Of a DNA stretch of 64,000 nt, positions 12,609 through 24,537 are shown one piece after another. Position 1 is the stretch's first letter. The number at the start of each line of letters is the position of its first letter. The notes beneath the pieces are model-generated. The model did no database searches and had not been told where the DNA came from. It saw only the letters and a program-made list of their open reading frames with translations. The DNA is taken from NCBI RefSeq assembly GCF_017591425.1, contig NW_024467119.1, forward strand, positions 26,757,001 through 26,821,000, given 5' to 3'. The translations under genes and the position numbers were made by a program. This DNA comes from Ochotona curzoniae (lineage: Eukaryota; Chordata; Mammalia; Lagomorpha; Ochotonidae).

Positions 12609-15600
12609 GTCTTTTTTTTTAAAATTTTAATAATCTTAGTTGATTAGGGTACAAAGGGTCAAGGGCTACAGGGTGAAAGTGGGTAATACCATTGTTTCCA
12701 CACTAATATGATCATTTTTCCCCTGTATCTGGGGTTAGGGGAGAAACAAAGGGAAAAGCCCCACTCAACCTTCCACCCATCCCTGATCCCGAACAGGAGG
12801 CGTGCTCCAAGGGTCCTGTTCAAACAGTTTTGATAGTTCATCAGTTATGGATTGCTGCCAATCTCACAGTTCCAATCGCAATGAAACCTATTCAGAGTCC
12901 ACTGGCTGACAGTCTCTTAATGGGGTTCCAAGATCAGCAGTTCAGTTGGAGGGATCTCCAAAGAAACTTCATCTGAGATGATTCCAGATCTGATTCTTGA
13001 GTGAATGTGCTAGCACAGACTCCAACACCATCCGTCACACCCAATCAGCTTATGCACATACTAGTCGTTGCAATTGCTGGGTCTGTTCTGCTTCCAGCCC
13101 TGTCTTCCTCGTGAACCAATGGGTGTTGTTGTCCAGCTCAATTCTACCCACTTCATACTTGGTCCTCATGCAAACCAGTGGGAGCTGCAGCCTAGTTGGG
13201 GCGACTCCCCATAACCCCCACCAGTTCTGCCCCCTACCCTGGTTCCCATGCTTGCCAGTATGTACCGCAGGCTTGTCCAGTCTGTCTCACATCCCATTTA
13301 GCTTTCATACATGTCAATGGACATTGAAGCCTAGGTTCAACCCGACCAACCTATTATCCAGCCCTACACCTACTGGCTGGCAGATGCCTTTCTGTCTAAC
13401 TACCCCTGCCCCTATCCTGGTTTTCATGCTGTCCAGTGAGAGTGGTAACCCTGAGGGAGGTGCTCACTATTTCCCTTCTAGGCCACACCCACTCCCAGAT
13501 TATGCACTCTCCACGTAGTTCTGGCATTTGACTTGACAGAATTAGCTCCCAATGCCAGTCTCTGCCAGCTAATGCTGCGGCTAAACCCAACCAACCCTCA
13601 ACCACTCTAATTTTTGCTTGCACCAGTTGGAACAGTCAGCCCACCATGACCCTTCCCTTTTCTAGCTCACATGAGGCCCACAGGTATTATAGCCCTGGCT
13701 AGTCTGAACTGCCCCCATCCCAACTCACACTTTCGAATGGAAGTAGTTGTCCAGCAGGGGAGCCCACGTTCCCCTGTCGGCTACTCCCCCTGATTATCAC
13801 ATGTGCTGTTTGGGCATTGCAACCACATCTGGTATGGCTCATCTCACCTTGGCATTACTTATTGTGTACTGGTATGTGTTGCAACTGAACCTGGCTTGAC
13901 CCACACTCTGTTCTGGTGCTCAGATTTGCCAGTAGGTAGCGTGAACAGGTTCAGCCTGGTCTGCCTCTAACCCATGCCATGTGTATGCCAGTAGGATAAT
14001 TTCCCTTGCCTGTTCTTGGTTGTTTCCTACTGTGCTTCTTGCACTTACCTGCAGAGATTGTGTCCTGCCAGAGAAGTTGCCCAGGCTCCTCCACCAGAAC
14101 CTCTCCCAATGCCAGTTTTTACGCATACCAGTGGGTCCATGAGCCAGCCCTACTCAGTTCACCTCCTGTCATAGTAGGAACAGTGGCTTTTCCTGACTAG
14201 CCTTCAACCCAATCTGGTTCTCACTGTTGGATGTTTCAACCCAGCCATGGCTCTTCCATACCCCCATATAGCTCACACATGGTTGAGTAAGGGCTGAGAC
14301 CTAGCCTAGTCTATCACACTTCTCTCCCCGGTCCTCCAGAGCACCAGATGGTATTGGAGTTTGGCCTGGCTTGGTGGTTCCAGTCCCAGTCCACACTTGT
14401 GCCAAGTGAGATTACAATCGTATCCTGATCAGAATGCAGCCCCAATTCCAGCCCATGAGCTCCTTGGTGGGAAACTCAACCCAGCTAGGGTGTCCCCTTA
14501 GTTCCCTAACTGGGCCTATTCCCAGTCTTAGATTACGTGCATGCTGGCAGTTTTTCTGTCTCAGCTTGGCAGAGCTCCTCACTTGTCCTAGCCTCTTGGA
14601 TGCTGTGGCTTAGTGTCTCTGCCTCACTCAGATCAGTAGGTGCAAGTACCTACATGGCATGACCTGTGCTCCAACCTGATTTCTGTTGTTTCTTGTAAGT
14701 TAAGGTTTGTTCAGCCCTGCCCATTCTGTCCCCTTCCAGTGGCAGGCTGACCCACCCCACATCTTGTTTAAGGATGCATATTTGGGTGCTGCTGCCTTGA
14801 CCTACCCTGACTGTTGTGGGTTCCTTTACCCATGAGAGATGGCAGGTGGCATAGTCACACCTAGCTTAGACCATTGCAACCCCAGCTTGCGAGCTAACCC
14901 GGGGGACTTGTATTCCAGAGGGTTGAGCCCACACAACCCCACAGAGTCTACCCCAGACCAAGTTCTCTTGCATGCTGGATAGTGTCTTGATCCTGCCAAA
15001 TGTGACCACTCCACAACTCCACCACCCAGTTGGGTAATGGTACCCAACACTGCCAAAGAGGCCCCCATCTATAGCTTTAGTGTGGGCTAGTGTGTGGTGA
15101 TCAGTGATGTTCTATGCTAACAGCCCATCTCTGTATTCCTAATTGAGCTGTTGCATCTGTATAACTCAAATTATCTTCTGGATTCTTCCCTCCAAACCAC
15201 CAGGTCTTGGTCCCCATGCATGTCTGAATCTTTCATGACCCTGTCACTGAAAATCACCCAAAATTTGCTTCTCACCTACACCCAAACTGGCCTTACTCAT
15301 GAGTGTCCCCAGGCAGCAACTACATATCTTAAAAACCCCAGAGTTCGCCACCTGGGCGGCCAGCAAGCAAAGCCTGGCACCACTTTCTGCACTGGTCGCC
15401 CTGGGGAAGGCCAAGGACTCGTTCAGTGCCTTGCGGCAGTGTCTTTGGCGTGAGTCCCCATCATTGGGTCTGACCCGGCAGGGGCACCCCCCACAATCAC
15501 CACACTGCAGGGAGCGGCAAATGCCCCCAACCCCAAGGCCCAAACCCCGGGTTCTAACTTCTGACTTGATTATTCATAGTGTCTTGGATGGAGTTATCTT

Positions 15601-18600
15601 TGGTTTACTATATGAACTATGGCATTTTGTATCTTAAAATGACAACTAAGCTCAAAAATTACTTAGGATATAAAGTGGGGGCACTTTGAAGTCACTCAAT
15701 AATGTAATGTTGGGCTTATCCTAAGTTGGAATGCTGCATTCCTCCCAATATCTCCCCAGATATGGCTCAAATATGCTGATGTCTGATGTTACACATGCCC
15801 CAAGAAAGGATAACAGACTAGTTACTTACATGATGAAGTTTTCCTGGGGGAGCCAGGCAGATTCCTATGTCCAAAATTGGTGTGAGAAGGCAGGGGAGAC
15901 TGGGTTGTGATTTTTATTGTGGTTGAGAGTGGGGGTATGGTGAGAGTTCCTTTATGCACAGACCAAGGCTTGTGTGCTTGGAGGTTCCTGTGGATAACAG
16001 AGAGGGAGTGATATCTGGGCTTTTTATTACCTTTCCCAAAAGTAGCACACACAGTGTTTGGAGGGCAAAGAAGGATTTGGGGCAAGGGGAATCTACCTCG
16101 TGCTGTGGGAGGGATTTGCCAGAGGTTCCAGGTTTGACTTTATTTTATTGTAAGGAGGTCTCAGTGGCAGTGCTAAGTTTTTGAAGGAGAGTTTCCAGAA
16201 CTCAAAGCATAATGTTTCGTTGAGTGGAGAGGATTATGGGTTCAGGTCCTGTGAGAGTTTCTATTTCCAATACTGAAACAACAACAACAATAACAAAACC
16301 ATAGCCAGCAGATGACACTTGAATGGTGTGTAGTATGGACTGGAGGATGGCAGTTCCCTCCTCACAACCCCTAGACAATTGATGATATTGTCCTTTCCAG
16401 GTGATATAGATGACCAGTTGTCATGAACAGTTTCCAAAGCCTTTATAGTATGGGCTTAGTGGGAGCCCCTGTTGTGTTATAATTTGCCCAGATTCTAGAA
16501 TTTACTTTGGTACAGGCCTTACTGAAGTCAAACTGATGTGTGACTAACAGCATAAATGAACTTTAGTAAAATTTACAAATAATAAAAAAAAAAGATTGCC
16601 TTCAGAATCTAGAAATGTCTAAACGTTAATCTTGTTTTAAAAACATGGCTGCTGAGGGGCAGTAGTTGATTCTTCATAGTGTCTTGGATGGAATTAACCT
16701 TGGTTTGCTACATAATTTCCTGGAACTTATCCAAATGGTGGGCTGTTGCACTAGGACCCAGGGTGTATCCATTGTTCATAGACTCCTTTGTAGATATTTA
16801 TATATCCAAATGAGTGAATCAACTAGATATTATTGGAGGAAGATGTCATCAGTATGATGTAATTCCTGTGCTCTAGAGAATGTTGGCTGAAGTTTAGAGT
16901 TTCTTGGTGATGCTGTTGTAGTAACCCATGAGCAACCAGGTAAAGGATGCTATGTCCCTCAGAGGGAAACTGGCTGAGGGACTGTTGAACCATACAATGA
17001 GAATAACCTATACCAATTTACACTTATTGGTGTAAGGTTCACCAATAGCTGATTAAAAGGAGCTATTTGTCTCAGTAATATTGGGTGGTGGCCTAAATAT
17101 ATGGAACTCAGTCTTATTTGTAGCAATCCCCAGTGAGGTATATGCATTCTTTCTGCATAAAAAAGGGCCAAATAGGACAAAAGGGAGGAACACCAGGATA
17201 ACAAGCCTTCTGTAAATAGTTCTAATAGAATCCTCGGAGGGCAAGCCTCTGTGTGGTCTGAGGGTGCACGCTCTGAGTTTGGCAGTGACACATGCTGATG
17301 CAAGTGTACCACTCCTGAGGGCTGCAAGTCTTCACCTCGTGTCAGGGCATGGCTAGATACCCCATCTGCGCTATGCTGACTTGGGGGTGGAGGCCTTTGT
17401 GTTCTATAAGGTGCTGGATCACACAGTGGTGACCCTGACCCTATGTTCCAGAACATTGCAGTAAGCTCCCTTTCCCTGCCTTTCCACTCAGTGGCTGGAA
17501 TTTGGCTCTGCTCTCTGCCAGGGGTTGGGGGAACAATGGCAGAGATGAGGCCATGACCTGCTGTCTTAGGATGGTCCCAAGATTCAGTCTCTAGGTGTGG
17601 GTCTGGGCAGGCATGCTGTGGGACGCTGTCTGGCACTGTTTTCATTGTGACAGACCTGAGACTGGATTTCAAGTCTAAGGCTTGGACATCGTGTTTCCCT
17701 GTCCCACATAGGAGGTGAGGCATCTTTCTCCACGCCACACTCCTTAGGGCTCAGGGATTGGGTGATGCAGGCCATTCTTTGCTTCCTGCTTTCTTTGCTG
17801 AGCCTTTTCTGATGATTGTTTTCAAAACCAGTTCTGTGGTTTCTCATCTGGCTGGTGCAATTCTTGTGAAGGTAACTTGGCACATGAGAAACTTTTTAAA
17901 CTGGTTTCTTTTTGGGGAGATTGATTATTCAAAGTTCTATCATATTAATTTTAGGAGTGAAATTCTGTTTTGTCATTGGATCAAAGTGTGAACTTGTCTT
18001 TGTATTTTAGCCTTTTGTTTCCAATCCTTCTGTCAGTTTTTGTTCTTGTTACTATGTTTTCCTATACGAACTTCAGTAGAAAGTGGATCCCCTCTATGCT
18101 GCTCATATTCATCTCCTTTCAGAAAGGCTTCAGTCAGTATATTCAGTTACGGGAGGCTCCTGTGTCAGCAGCTGCTTTATAGAATTTGAGGATTTTGAAT
18201 TACTTCTTAGCAGTGTCATAGAGGGAGAACGAGTGTTTTTTCTCATAATTCAGAAAATCAGAATACTGATTGGTGACATAGTGTTACAATGGTATAGGCA
18301 GCAGTAGCAAGAACAGTTTGTAAGCCATCTGCTTTTAGAGAAGTGACTTTAAGTATGACATGGAGGGGCTGTTCTTCCTCTACCCAAGAAACCACCCAAT
18401 ACATGTTGCACAGGCTGTCAGCCTTTCTCCTGAACACTTGATAGAAAAGGACCAATGCCTGTTTGCAACATACACCCAATAGTCAGTAGTTAAGAACCCT
18501 TTTCCCTGGGCCTAGTGTGCGAGACAGCTTATACTGGATTCTAATTACACCAGTTAATCTGAAACACAGAGATACATCCAGGACAAGACAAATAATTGAG

Positions 18601-19150
18601 GGCGATCCCTCATTCTGTATTTGTGCTCTCCAGTGCCAAATAGCAAAACATTTGATATAGATCAATTTAATGTTCTTTGGAGAACTCAGCCAGTAGCACC
18701 CAGTTAGTAAGCCAAAACAAGAGACAGAAGACCTCTAGGTGGGATGGTACCATTCAGACAGCCTGATTTCTGCATCGTTGATGGTAACCTTGCATGGAAG
18801 AGATGGATCACCTATTATCAAATTGGCTTTCAAGTCTGTTGGTGCCGTATACACCATGAGAGTATCATTGGTTGGTCACCCAAGCCAAGAAGCATTCTGG
18901 GGAGAGCAGAGCAAATTTTGAAGCAGGATCAAAATGGCTTGAAAGGGCAAGAAAGGGAGACTAGCTTGGGATTTCATTATTGTTAGGATTAGGATTGGGT
19001 ATTGGTTCCTGTATGCATGAACTTGCTTGTTTCTAATTCCCTGTCATAGCCACAGCAGGGAGTCCCTGGGCTTTTTCATAAGCTTGACAAGATCTGAGGC
19101 AGAAGGGTGTTTGGCTATGTGTTTGGCTATGTGTCCTTTTGTATTTCAGC
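12609..19150 (-). repeat. unidentified compound repeat block, possibly one retroposon on the minus strand
   Basis: The left edge is a T-run ('cttttttttt', 12609-12619) that would be a poly(A) tail if the unit is on the minus strand, next to a stretch whose complement reads 'accctttgtaccctaatcaac'. A GC-rich degenerate array follows, then 3.5 kb of unfamiliar sequence with a 259-codon minus ORF. No L1 ORF2, gag, pol or protease motif is recognisable. The right boundary is uncertain; the next clear element is the CSINE at 19163. The block may be several nested repeats, an L1-mobilised noncoding unit, or a coding-dead endogenous retrovirus. Confidence 0.4.
13000..15560. repeat. GC-rich degenerate tandem array
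   Basis: Units of very roughly 60-90 bases share cores like 'ttctcatgcttgccagtgggtgttgcagcc'-style words, e.g. near 13114, 13172, 13254, 13313, 13431, 13925 and 14128. It is C-rich on the + strand, in sharp contrast to the AT-rich flanks. Unit length and copy number are estimates by eye. Confidence 0.5.
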
Positions 19151-19162
19151 ATCTCTCGCTTT

Positions 19163-19489
19163 TTAAGATTTTAAAAATTTTAATTGGGAAGGCAGATTTA
19201 CAGAGAAAGGGAGAGTCAGAAAGATTGTCCATCTCCTGGTTCACTCTCCAAATAGCCACAATGGCCAGAACTGAGCTGATCTGAAGCCAGGAGCCTGGAG
19301 TCAGGAACTTCTTCTGGGTCTTCCACATGGGTGCAGCATCCCAAAGCTTTGGGCTTTCCTTGACTGCTTTCCCAGGCCACAATCAAGGAGCTGGATGGGA
19401 AGCAGAACATCCTGGCATCCTGGACATGAATCAGCACCCCTATGGGATGTCACTGCTTGCAGGCGGAGGATTAACCATCACACTGGCCC
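19163..19489 (-). mobile_element. CSINE, nearly full length
   Basis: From 'taattgggaaggcagatttacagagaaagg' to 'aggattaaccatcacactggcccc', all internal landmarks in antisense order. Confidence 0.92.
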
Positions 19490-20439
19490 CACATATCTCA
19501 TTTTTATGCAAGAGACCTTTTTACTTACAGTAGAATCTATGTGTGAGATAACCTTTCTTGCTCTTTTTTTAATCTCCAATTTTTATGACTCCTGATAAAA
19601 AGATTTATGATATTGTTGACTTACTTAGTTCATTATTAGCATTGTGGACCTTAGTTACTATTGTATGGGTCCAGTTCAAAATGATGGATCTGATCTTAAT
19701 TTTATGATACTCTTAATTGATCTAGGAAGTCAGTTAACCAGAATGGGCACATATAAATAAGCTTCCTATTTCAGTCATCGTACATTAGGACTTGTCTAAG
19801 ACTGCCATATATAATTAATTCTTTAGAAAGTCAAATGCAAAACTCAGCCAACAGCTACATTTAGTGAGAGTTCTCCTTTTCAGATGTGCAGATGAGTTTT
19901 CTCTGGCTTTACAATCTGCAGTTGCCACCATTCTGCTGATGGTTTTCAATTGCCATGCCATGGATAGTCTGCTCTAATATTTTCTAAGTTGCCTAAACTC
20001 AGTGGAATGTAAATCCAGTGGGGGCAAGACTTTATTTTGTTTAATGTCTAGAATGATGTAAAATACCTTCTGAATAAGTATTTGTGACAGTTCTTAGATG
20101 AAATAAAGTTTTTACCATTAAATAATTTAAAGAGTTAATTATACTTTTGATCATCGTATTTCAACTTCGGAATTTTACTGTCCCTCTGAGATTATCACAG
20201 TGATTATTCAAGTTTAAATATACTAGGGTAAGTAATTAATGGCTGTAAGCTAATGGAGGATTCAGAAGGGTTTACAAGATAAAGTTTGTTAGTCTTATGT
20301 ATATGTACACATATTAATTATTTTTTTGTTTCACACATTTGTTTTCAAGAATATGGAAATCTTATATGAACCCAAGGACATGATGTGTATTTAATTGAAT
20401 GCATTTATTTATTTGTTTATATTTTGCAAAACAAGATTT
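19490..20439. other. AT-rich noncoding stretch with a possible L2/MIR 3' remnant
   Basis: Around 19995-20095, 'ggaatgtaaatccagtgggggcaagactttattttg' resembles the conserved 'tgtaagctccatgagggcagggac' region of ancient LINE/MIR 3' ends. Nothing else was seen. Confidence 0.45.
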
Positions 20440-20510
20440 ATTTAGGAAACGGAGAAAGAGACCTCTTGCCATAGTGACGGGGCTCCAAGGAAGGAAAGAC
20501 CCCATGATGT
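20440..20510. repeat. unidentified dispersed repeat, copy B
   Basis: 'agagacctcttgccatagtgacgggg' and 'ccaaggaaggaaag' match copy A near 1930-1990. Confidence 0.5.
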
Positions 20511-20644
20511 GTATTTTAGCCAGGCTTCATAGGAACTGATATGTGAGATTCTTATTTCAGAGCCACCTTCATTTTCTGCTAAAGTCATGATCTTTTCACA
20601 TTGTTTCCAAGTTTCCATTTTCTTTTCTCATGGGTATGCTAACG

Positions 20645-20980
20645 AAACCACTGGCTCAATGGCTTGGTGACTAAATCCTCACCTCGAATGTGCTGAGATC
20701 CCATATGGGTACTGGTTCCTTTCCTGGGTGCTCCATTTCCCATCCAGCTCCCTGCTTGTAGCTTGGGAAAGCAGTGGAGGATGGCCCAAAGCCTTGGGAT
20801 TCTACACCCTGTGGGAGACTCGGAAGAAGCTCCTGGCTCCTGGCTTTGGATCAGTTCAGCTCCAACCGTTGTGGCCACTTGGGGAATGAACTAGTGAATG
20901 GAAGATCTTTCTCTCTGCATCTCTTTCTCTCTATAAATCTGCCTTTCCAAAGAAGGAAAAAACAAACAAACAAAAAAAAT
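20645..20980 (+). mobile_element. CSINE, full length
   Basis: Sense order: head 'tggctcaatggcttggtgactaaatcctcacc', 'gatcccatatgggtactggttcc', 'gcccaaagccttggg', 'ggaagaagctcctggctcc', tail 'ctataaatctgcctttccaaag' plus an A-rich end. Confidence 0.93.
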
Positions 20981-21029
20981 GAAGATCATGGATTCATATT
21001 GCCAAGCCTTACTCCTGGTTTTATGCAAA

Positions 21030-21200
21030 CATATGACTTTGAGACTTATCCTCTTGATGCTGCCATTTCGCTGTTATTAAAATGTGGCTGTTAGGAGTAT
21101 TTATGCCATAGGGTTACAGTGAAAATTAAAGATAATAATGCATGTGAGGCATTTATCATAGTTCTGGCCTCACAAGGTATTTGATAAATTTCAGAGTTGA
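21030..21200 (+). mobile_element. MIR
   Basis: 'catagggttacagtgaaaattaaagataataatgcatgtgaggcattt' followed by 'cacaaggtatttgataaa' follows the MIR 3' half closely. Confidence 0.75.
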
Positions 21201-22984
21201 CTATCACACTCACACCTGGCTCATCATTGTTTACTTCTTGCATTTCTGAAGGTTTTCTTTGAAAGAACAACCCGTCCTTTCACTTAACTTATGTGGTACT
21301 CTCTTAATTTGGCAATTCTAAATTTCCATGAAAGGAATATGGTAAACCAAGATCACAGCTTTAGATCAAACAGCAGAGATTTTAGCTGTTTGTCCTGGGT
21401 CAAGCATATGAAAGCAGAGTAAGAGTCAGATGGTAGAAATATATAAATATATACATAATGACTAAATACATGAGTATTTAGGCCAAAGGGAAGGTGAGCA
21501 TGAAGACCAACATAGTAACAGGTATACAGTTAAACACATCTACAAATACATATGTGTAAGCTGGCTTGTTTATATATGGCTGCCTTTATCATCAAATAAT
21601 ATGTAATATCAATTATACTGTTTTATTTTTGTGTCAACAATTGTAGGATCTAAGACAACTCTGTTATGCAGCTAATTGGCTTTCAACTTTTGGTCTGCTA
21701 ATATGTTTTTACCCATATTTGGAAATATTCAACCATCTGAATATCTATAAAAAATTCAAAATTAAAATGATATTCTATTACCAGAGGTTATTTGAAATTT
21801 AACTAGAAACTTTTTGTTTTAAAAAATAATTCACTGATATGTGTATTTTAATGAAAAAAGAAGAAGACTGAATAAGAGAGTGAAGATATTAAATGCATTT
21901 TAGCAAATCAGGCTGATTCTGTAATGCTTAATTATTGGATCTGTTTACATTTTTCATATGAACATTTCCATAAGTATGTAGCTTAGTCAAACAGCTTTTG
22001 GTTTATGACTGCCTGCAGAGTATTGAATTTAAAATCTTAAGAACAAAAGATATCTCCCGATAACATAAAATATCCAGATATCTTATGTTGGGTGAAAATA
22101 TTCTATATAGTTTTTTTAACTAAAGATGTATTACAAAGGTGATGGGAAGTCAGTCCAATTTCTCTAACAAGATCAACACGAAAAATAATACAGGAGTCAT
22201 GAGCTGTGATAGCAGTCTCTCTTCACCTGCTGAGGGAGGGAAATCTTTGTTGGGTTCCATCTACATCTTCTTCAAGGCTCAAGAGGTTCTTGCTTTGTGT
22301 AATTTTTACCATGTAAGAATGTATTCTTCACTTGTATCAGGTTAAGCAGAAAGAAATACAGTATAAGGATTTTAGGTGGTTCATGGATTTCAGAATGGCT
22401 GCAGGACCAGTCAAGAACCGGGCTGGACAAGGCACAAGCAAGTGCCAAAAGAAAGGAATAAGCCTGGACTTTGCTACCCCAGGACACCTGTTACCATAGC
22501 CATTAACCATAGCCACCACTCCAACTGTGCTGTTGCTTTGAATCTATTTTTTGAAATGAAGAAATCTTTAGCAGTTCCATCAGACTGGACATGCTTAGAT
22601 CAATTGTATATTTTATTTCACAGAAGGTAGGGAGAACAGAATCTTTCTTGTCTCCACTTGAGTAAAAGAGTTCGCACCCTACTCCCTACCAACTTTGACA
22701 TTCTTCACAAAATCAATGATTATTTTCTTTGTTCTTGGTCTGCAAAGATTACAGAGGCATGGTGGTTTGCATGATAAGATTATGAAGTCATAGTCTTTGC
22801 TTATGCATCAGGCAAAGGCACATACTTTGCTTGCTCAAAGTTTGGGTTTTGTTTGACGTTTTTCGTAATTCACCTTTATGATGGCTGTTTAATGCTGTAT
22901 ATAGCTCCCTAAGCCTATACAACCTGGACATTGTTTTTGTCTGCCTGAGAATAGAACAAGATGTCTTAACTTTTTCGTACTTAT
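21201..22984. other. noncoding stretch without named elements
   Basis: AT-rich. The GC-richer part at 22140-22560 has ORFs on both strands but no recognisable protein. Confidence 0.4.
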
Positions 22985-23013
22985 TTTTTGGGGGTGGGTG
23001 GGAGGTAGGAAGT

Positions 23014-23053
<40 letters not shown>

Positions 23054-23280
23054 AAGAGAGCAGGCGAGTAAGGTGAGCACATTTTCCCTTGCTGGTTTGC
23101 TAGCTGGAACCAGGAGCCAGGAACTCAGCTGAATTCTATCACACGGGTGGCAAGGACCCAGAGACTTGAGCCATTGCCTGCTGCCTTTCAGTATCTTCAT
23201 GAATGGGATATCAGAAGCTAAATCAGGACTAGGACCCAGGCGCTCTGCTCCAGGATGCAGGTATCCCAAGTGGTGATGGG
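22985..23280 (-). mobile_element. old CSINE-related SINE with expanded (GT)n(AG)n
   Basis: 'gctggaaccaggagccaggaac', 'cacacgggtggcaaggaccca' and 'aggactaggacccaggcg' are antisense SINE landmarks. The purine tail region has become a (GT) run at 23012-23038 followed by (AG) to about 23060. Confidence 0.75.
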
Positions 23281-24537
23281 TGAAAGCATCCACTCTCTAA
23301 GAACGTCTGTGATGGGAAAGACGTTCTTGCTTCTTGGGGTGATGCTCAAAACAATAGTGAAGCTTATTCTAAAAAGAATAAAATATGTGCTTATATGCAC
23401 ATGGTCCCTACATTTCCAGGAAAAGAAATTAAAAGGAAATTAGGTATTATAGTCAATTTATAGAATTCAGCAATTAAGAACTGGTAACAGAATTATTTAA
23501 GAGACTTTTAAGAGAGTGTAACAATAAAAAAAGTCGCTTTGTCTTCATTTTTGATAATTAACATTTTTTTCCTTGATTTATTATTTACTGGGACAGGAGA
23601 GTTGAATTATTATCCAGTCTTTATGAATTTATCTTTTTTTTCTCCCTGTAGTTAAGTCCACTTTGTTTTATATGTAAAAGCTATTTTAATTGATACATAG
23701 ATATGTGACATATCCTCTTATCATTTTTTTCCTACATGTAGTACAGTTGATTCATTTAACATGTTTGCATTCCACTAAAACATCAGTAAAGAAGTAATAA
23801 AAAGATTGTGCTTTTCACAAAGGTTTTTCTTCTAAGAGTAAAATCATGGTTCAAACACTAACAATAAATAACCGTTTACTGGTTCATCTCCTGTCTGGAT
23901 GCTTTTGAGGGAAATTATCTGAAAATGATGAATATGTAGAAGCCACTAAAGCTTCGTACTTGTGTGGAAAGTTTTGTCAAAAGAACAGGTAATATTAGGA
24001 AGGCGTGTTAGTATAGGATTATGGATCTGAAGAGTAACTATTGGGCTAAGAGAGATGAGACAAATGCCAGTGTAGAGAACAACTTGTGTATTGGAGCCTA
24101 AATTGCATTACTCTGTTTATCTGAATGGAGATGGATAATGGCAGCCCTGACTCGTCATTCACTGAATGGTTCGTAAGGACTCACTTCTGTTGTTTGTCGT
24201 AGAGTGACACGTTATGCGGTGAGAAACGTGGCAAATCATCCTGGGTAAACTGCTCTATTCATCTTTTCTGCCACTTCTCGTTAAATTGGCTTATGATGAC
24301 AGTTCAGATAAAACTTCTGTGTTCTTCAAGTTCCTTACATTTATGTGGCGCAAACAAAAATATTTTGTGAGAAACAATGGCATCTGTTCTACAGTAGCAG
24401 ATTGAGGGCAATGCACTGCTGCCAACGTTCTTCATCAATTGCCACCAGGTACATAGTACAGATTCTTCAGCAGCTTTTTCTAAGACACCAGCCTGCAGTT
24501 TATGACACATCCATATTCTTTGAATGCCAGCTACCAA
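23281..24537. other. AT-rich noncoding stretch
   Basis: No gene or clearly named repeat. Confidence 0.4.

Noticed and set aside
12997..13518. 173-codon plus ORF as a gene
   Set aside because: It lies wholly in the GC-rich degenerate array, where stop codons are rare; there is no known domain or splice context.
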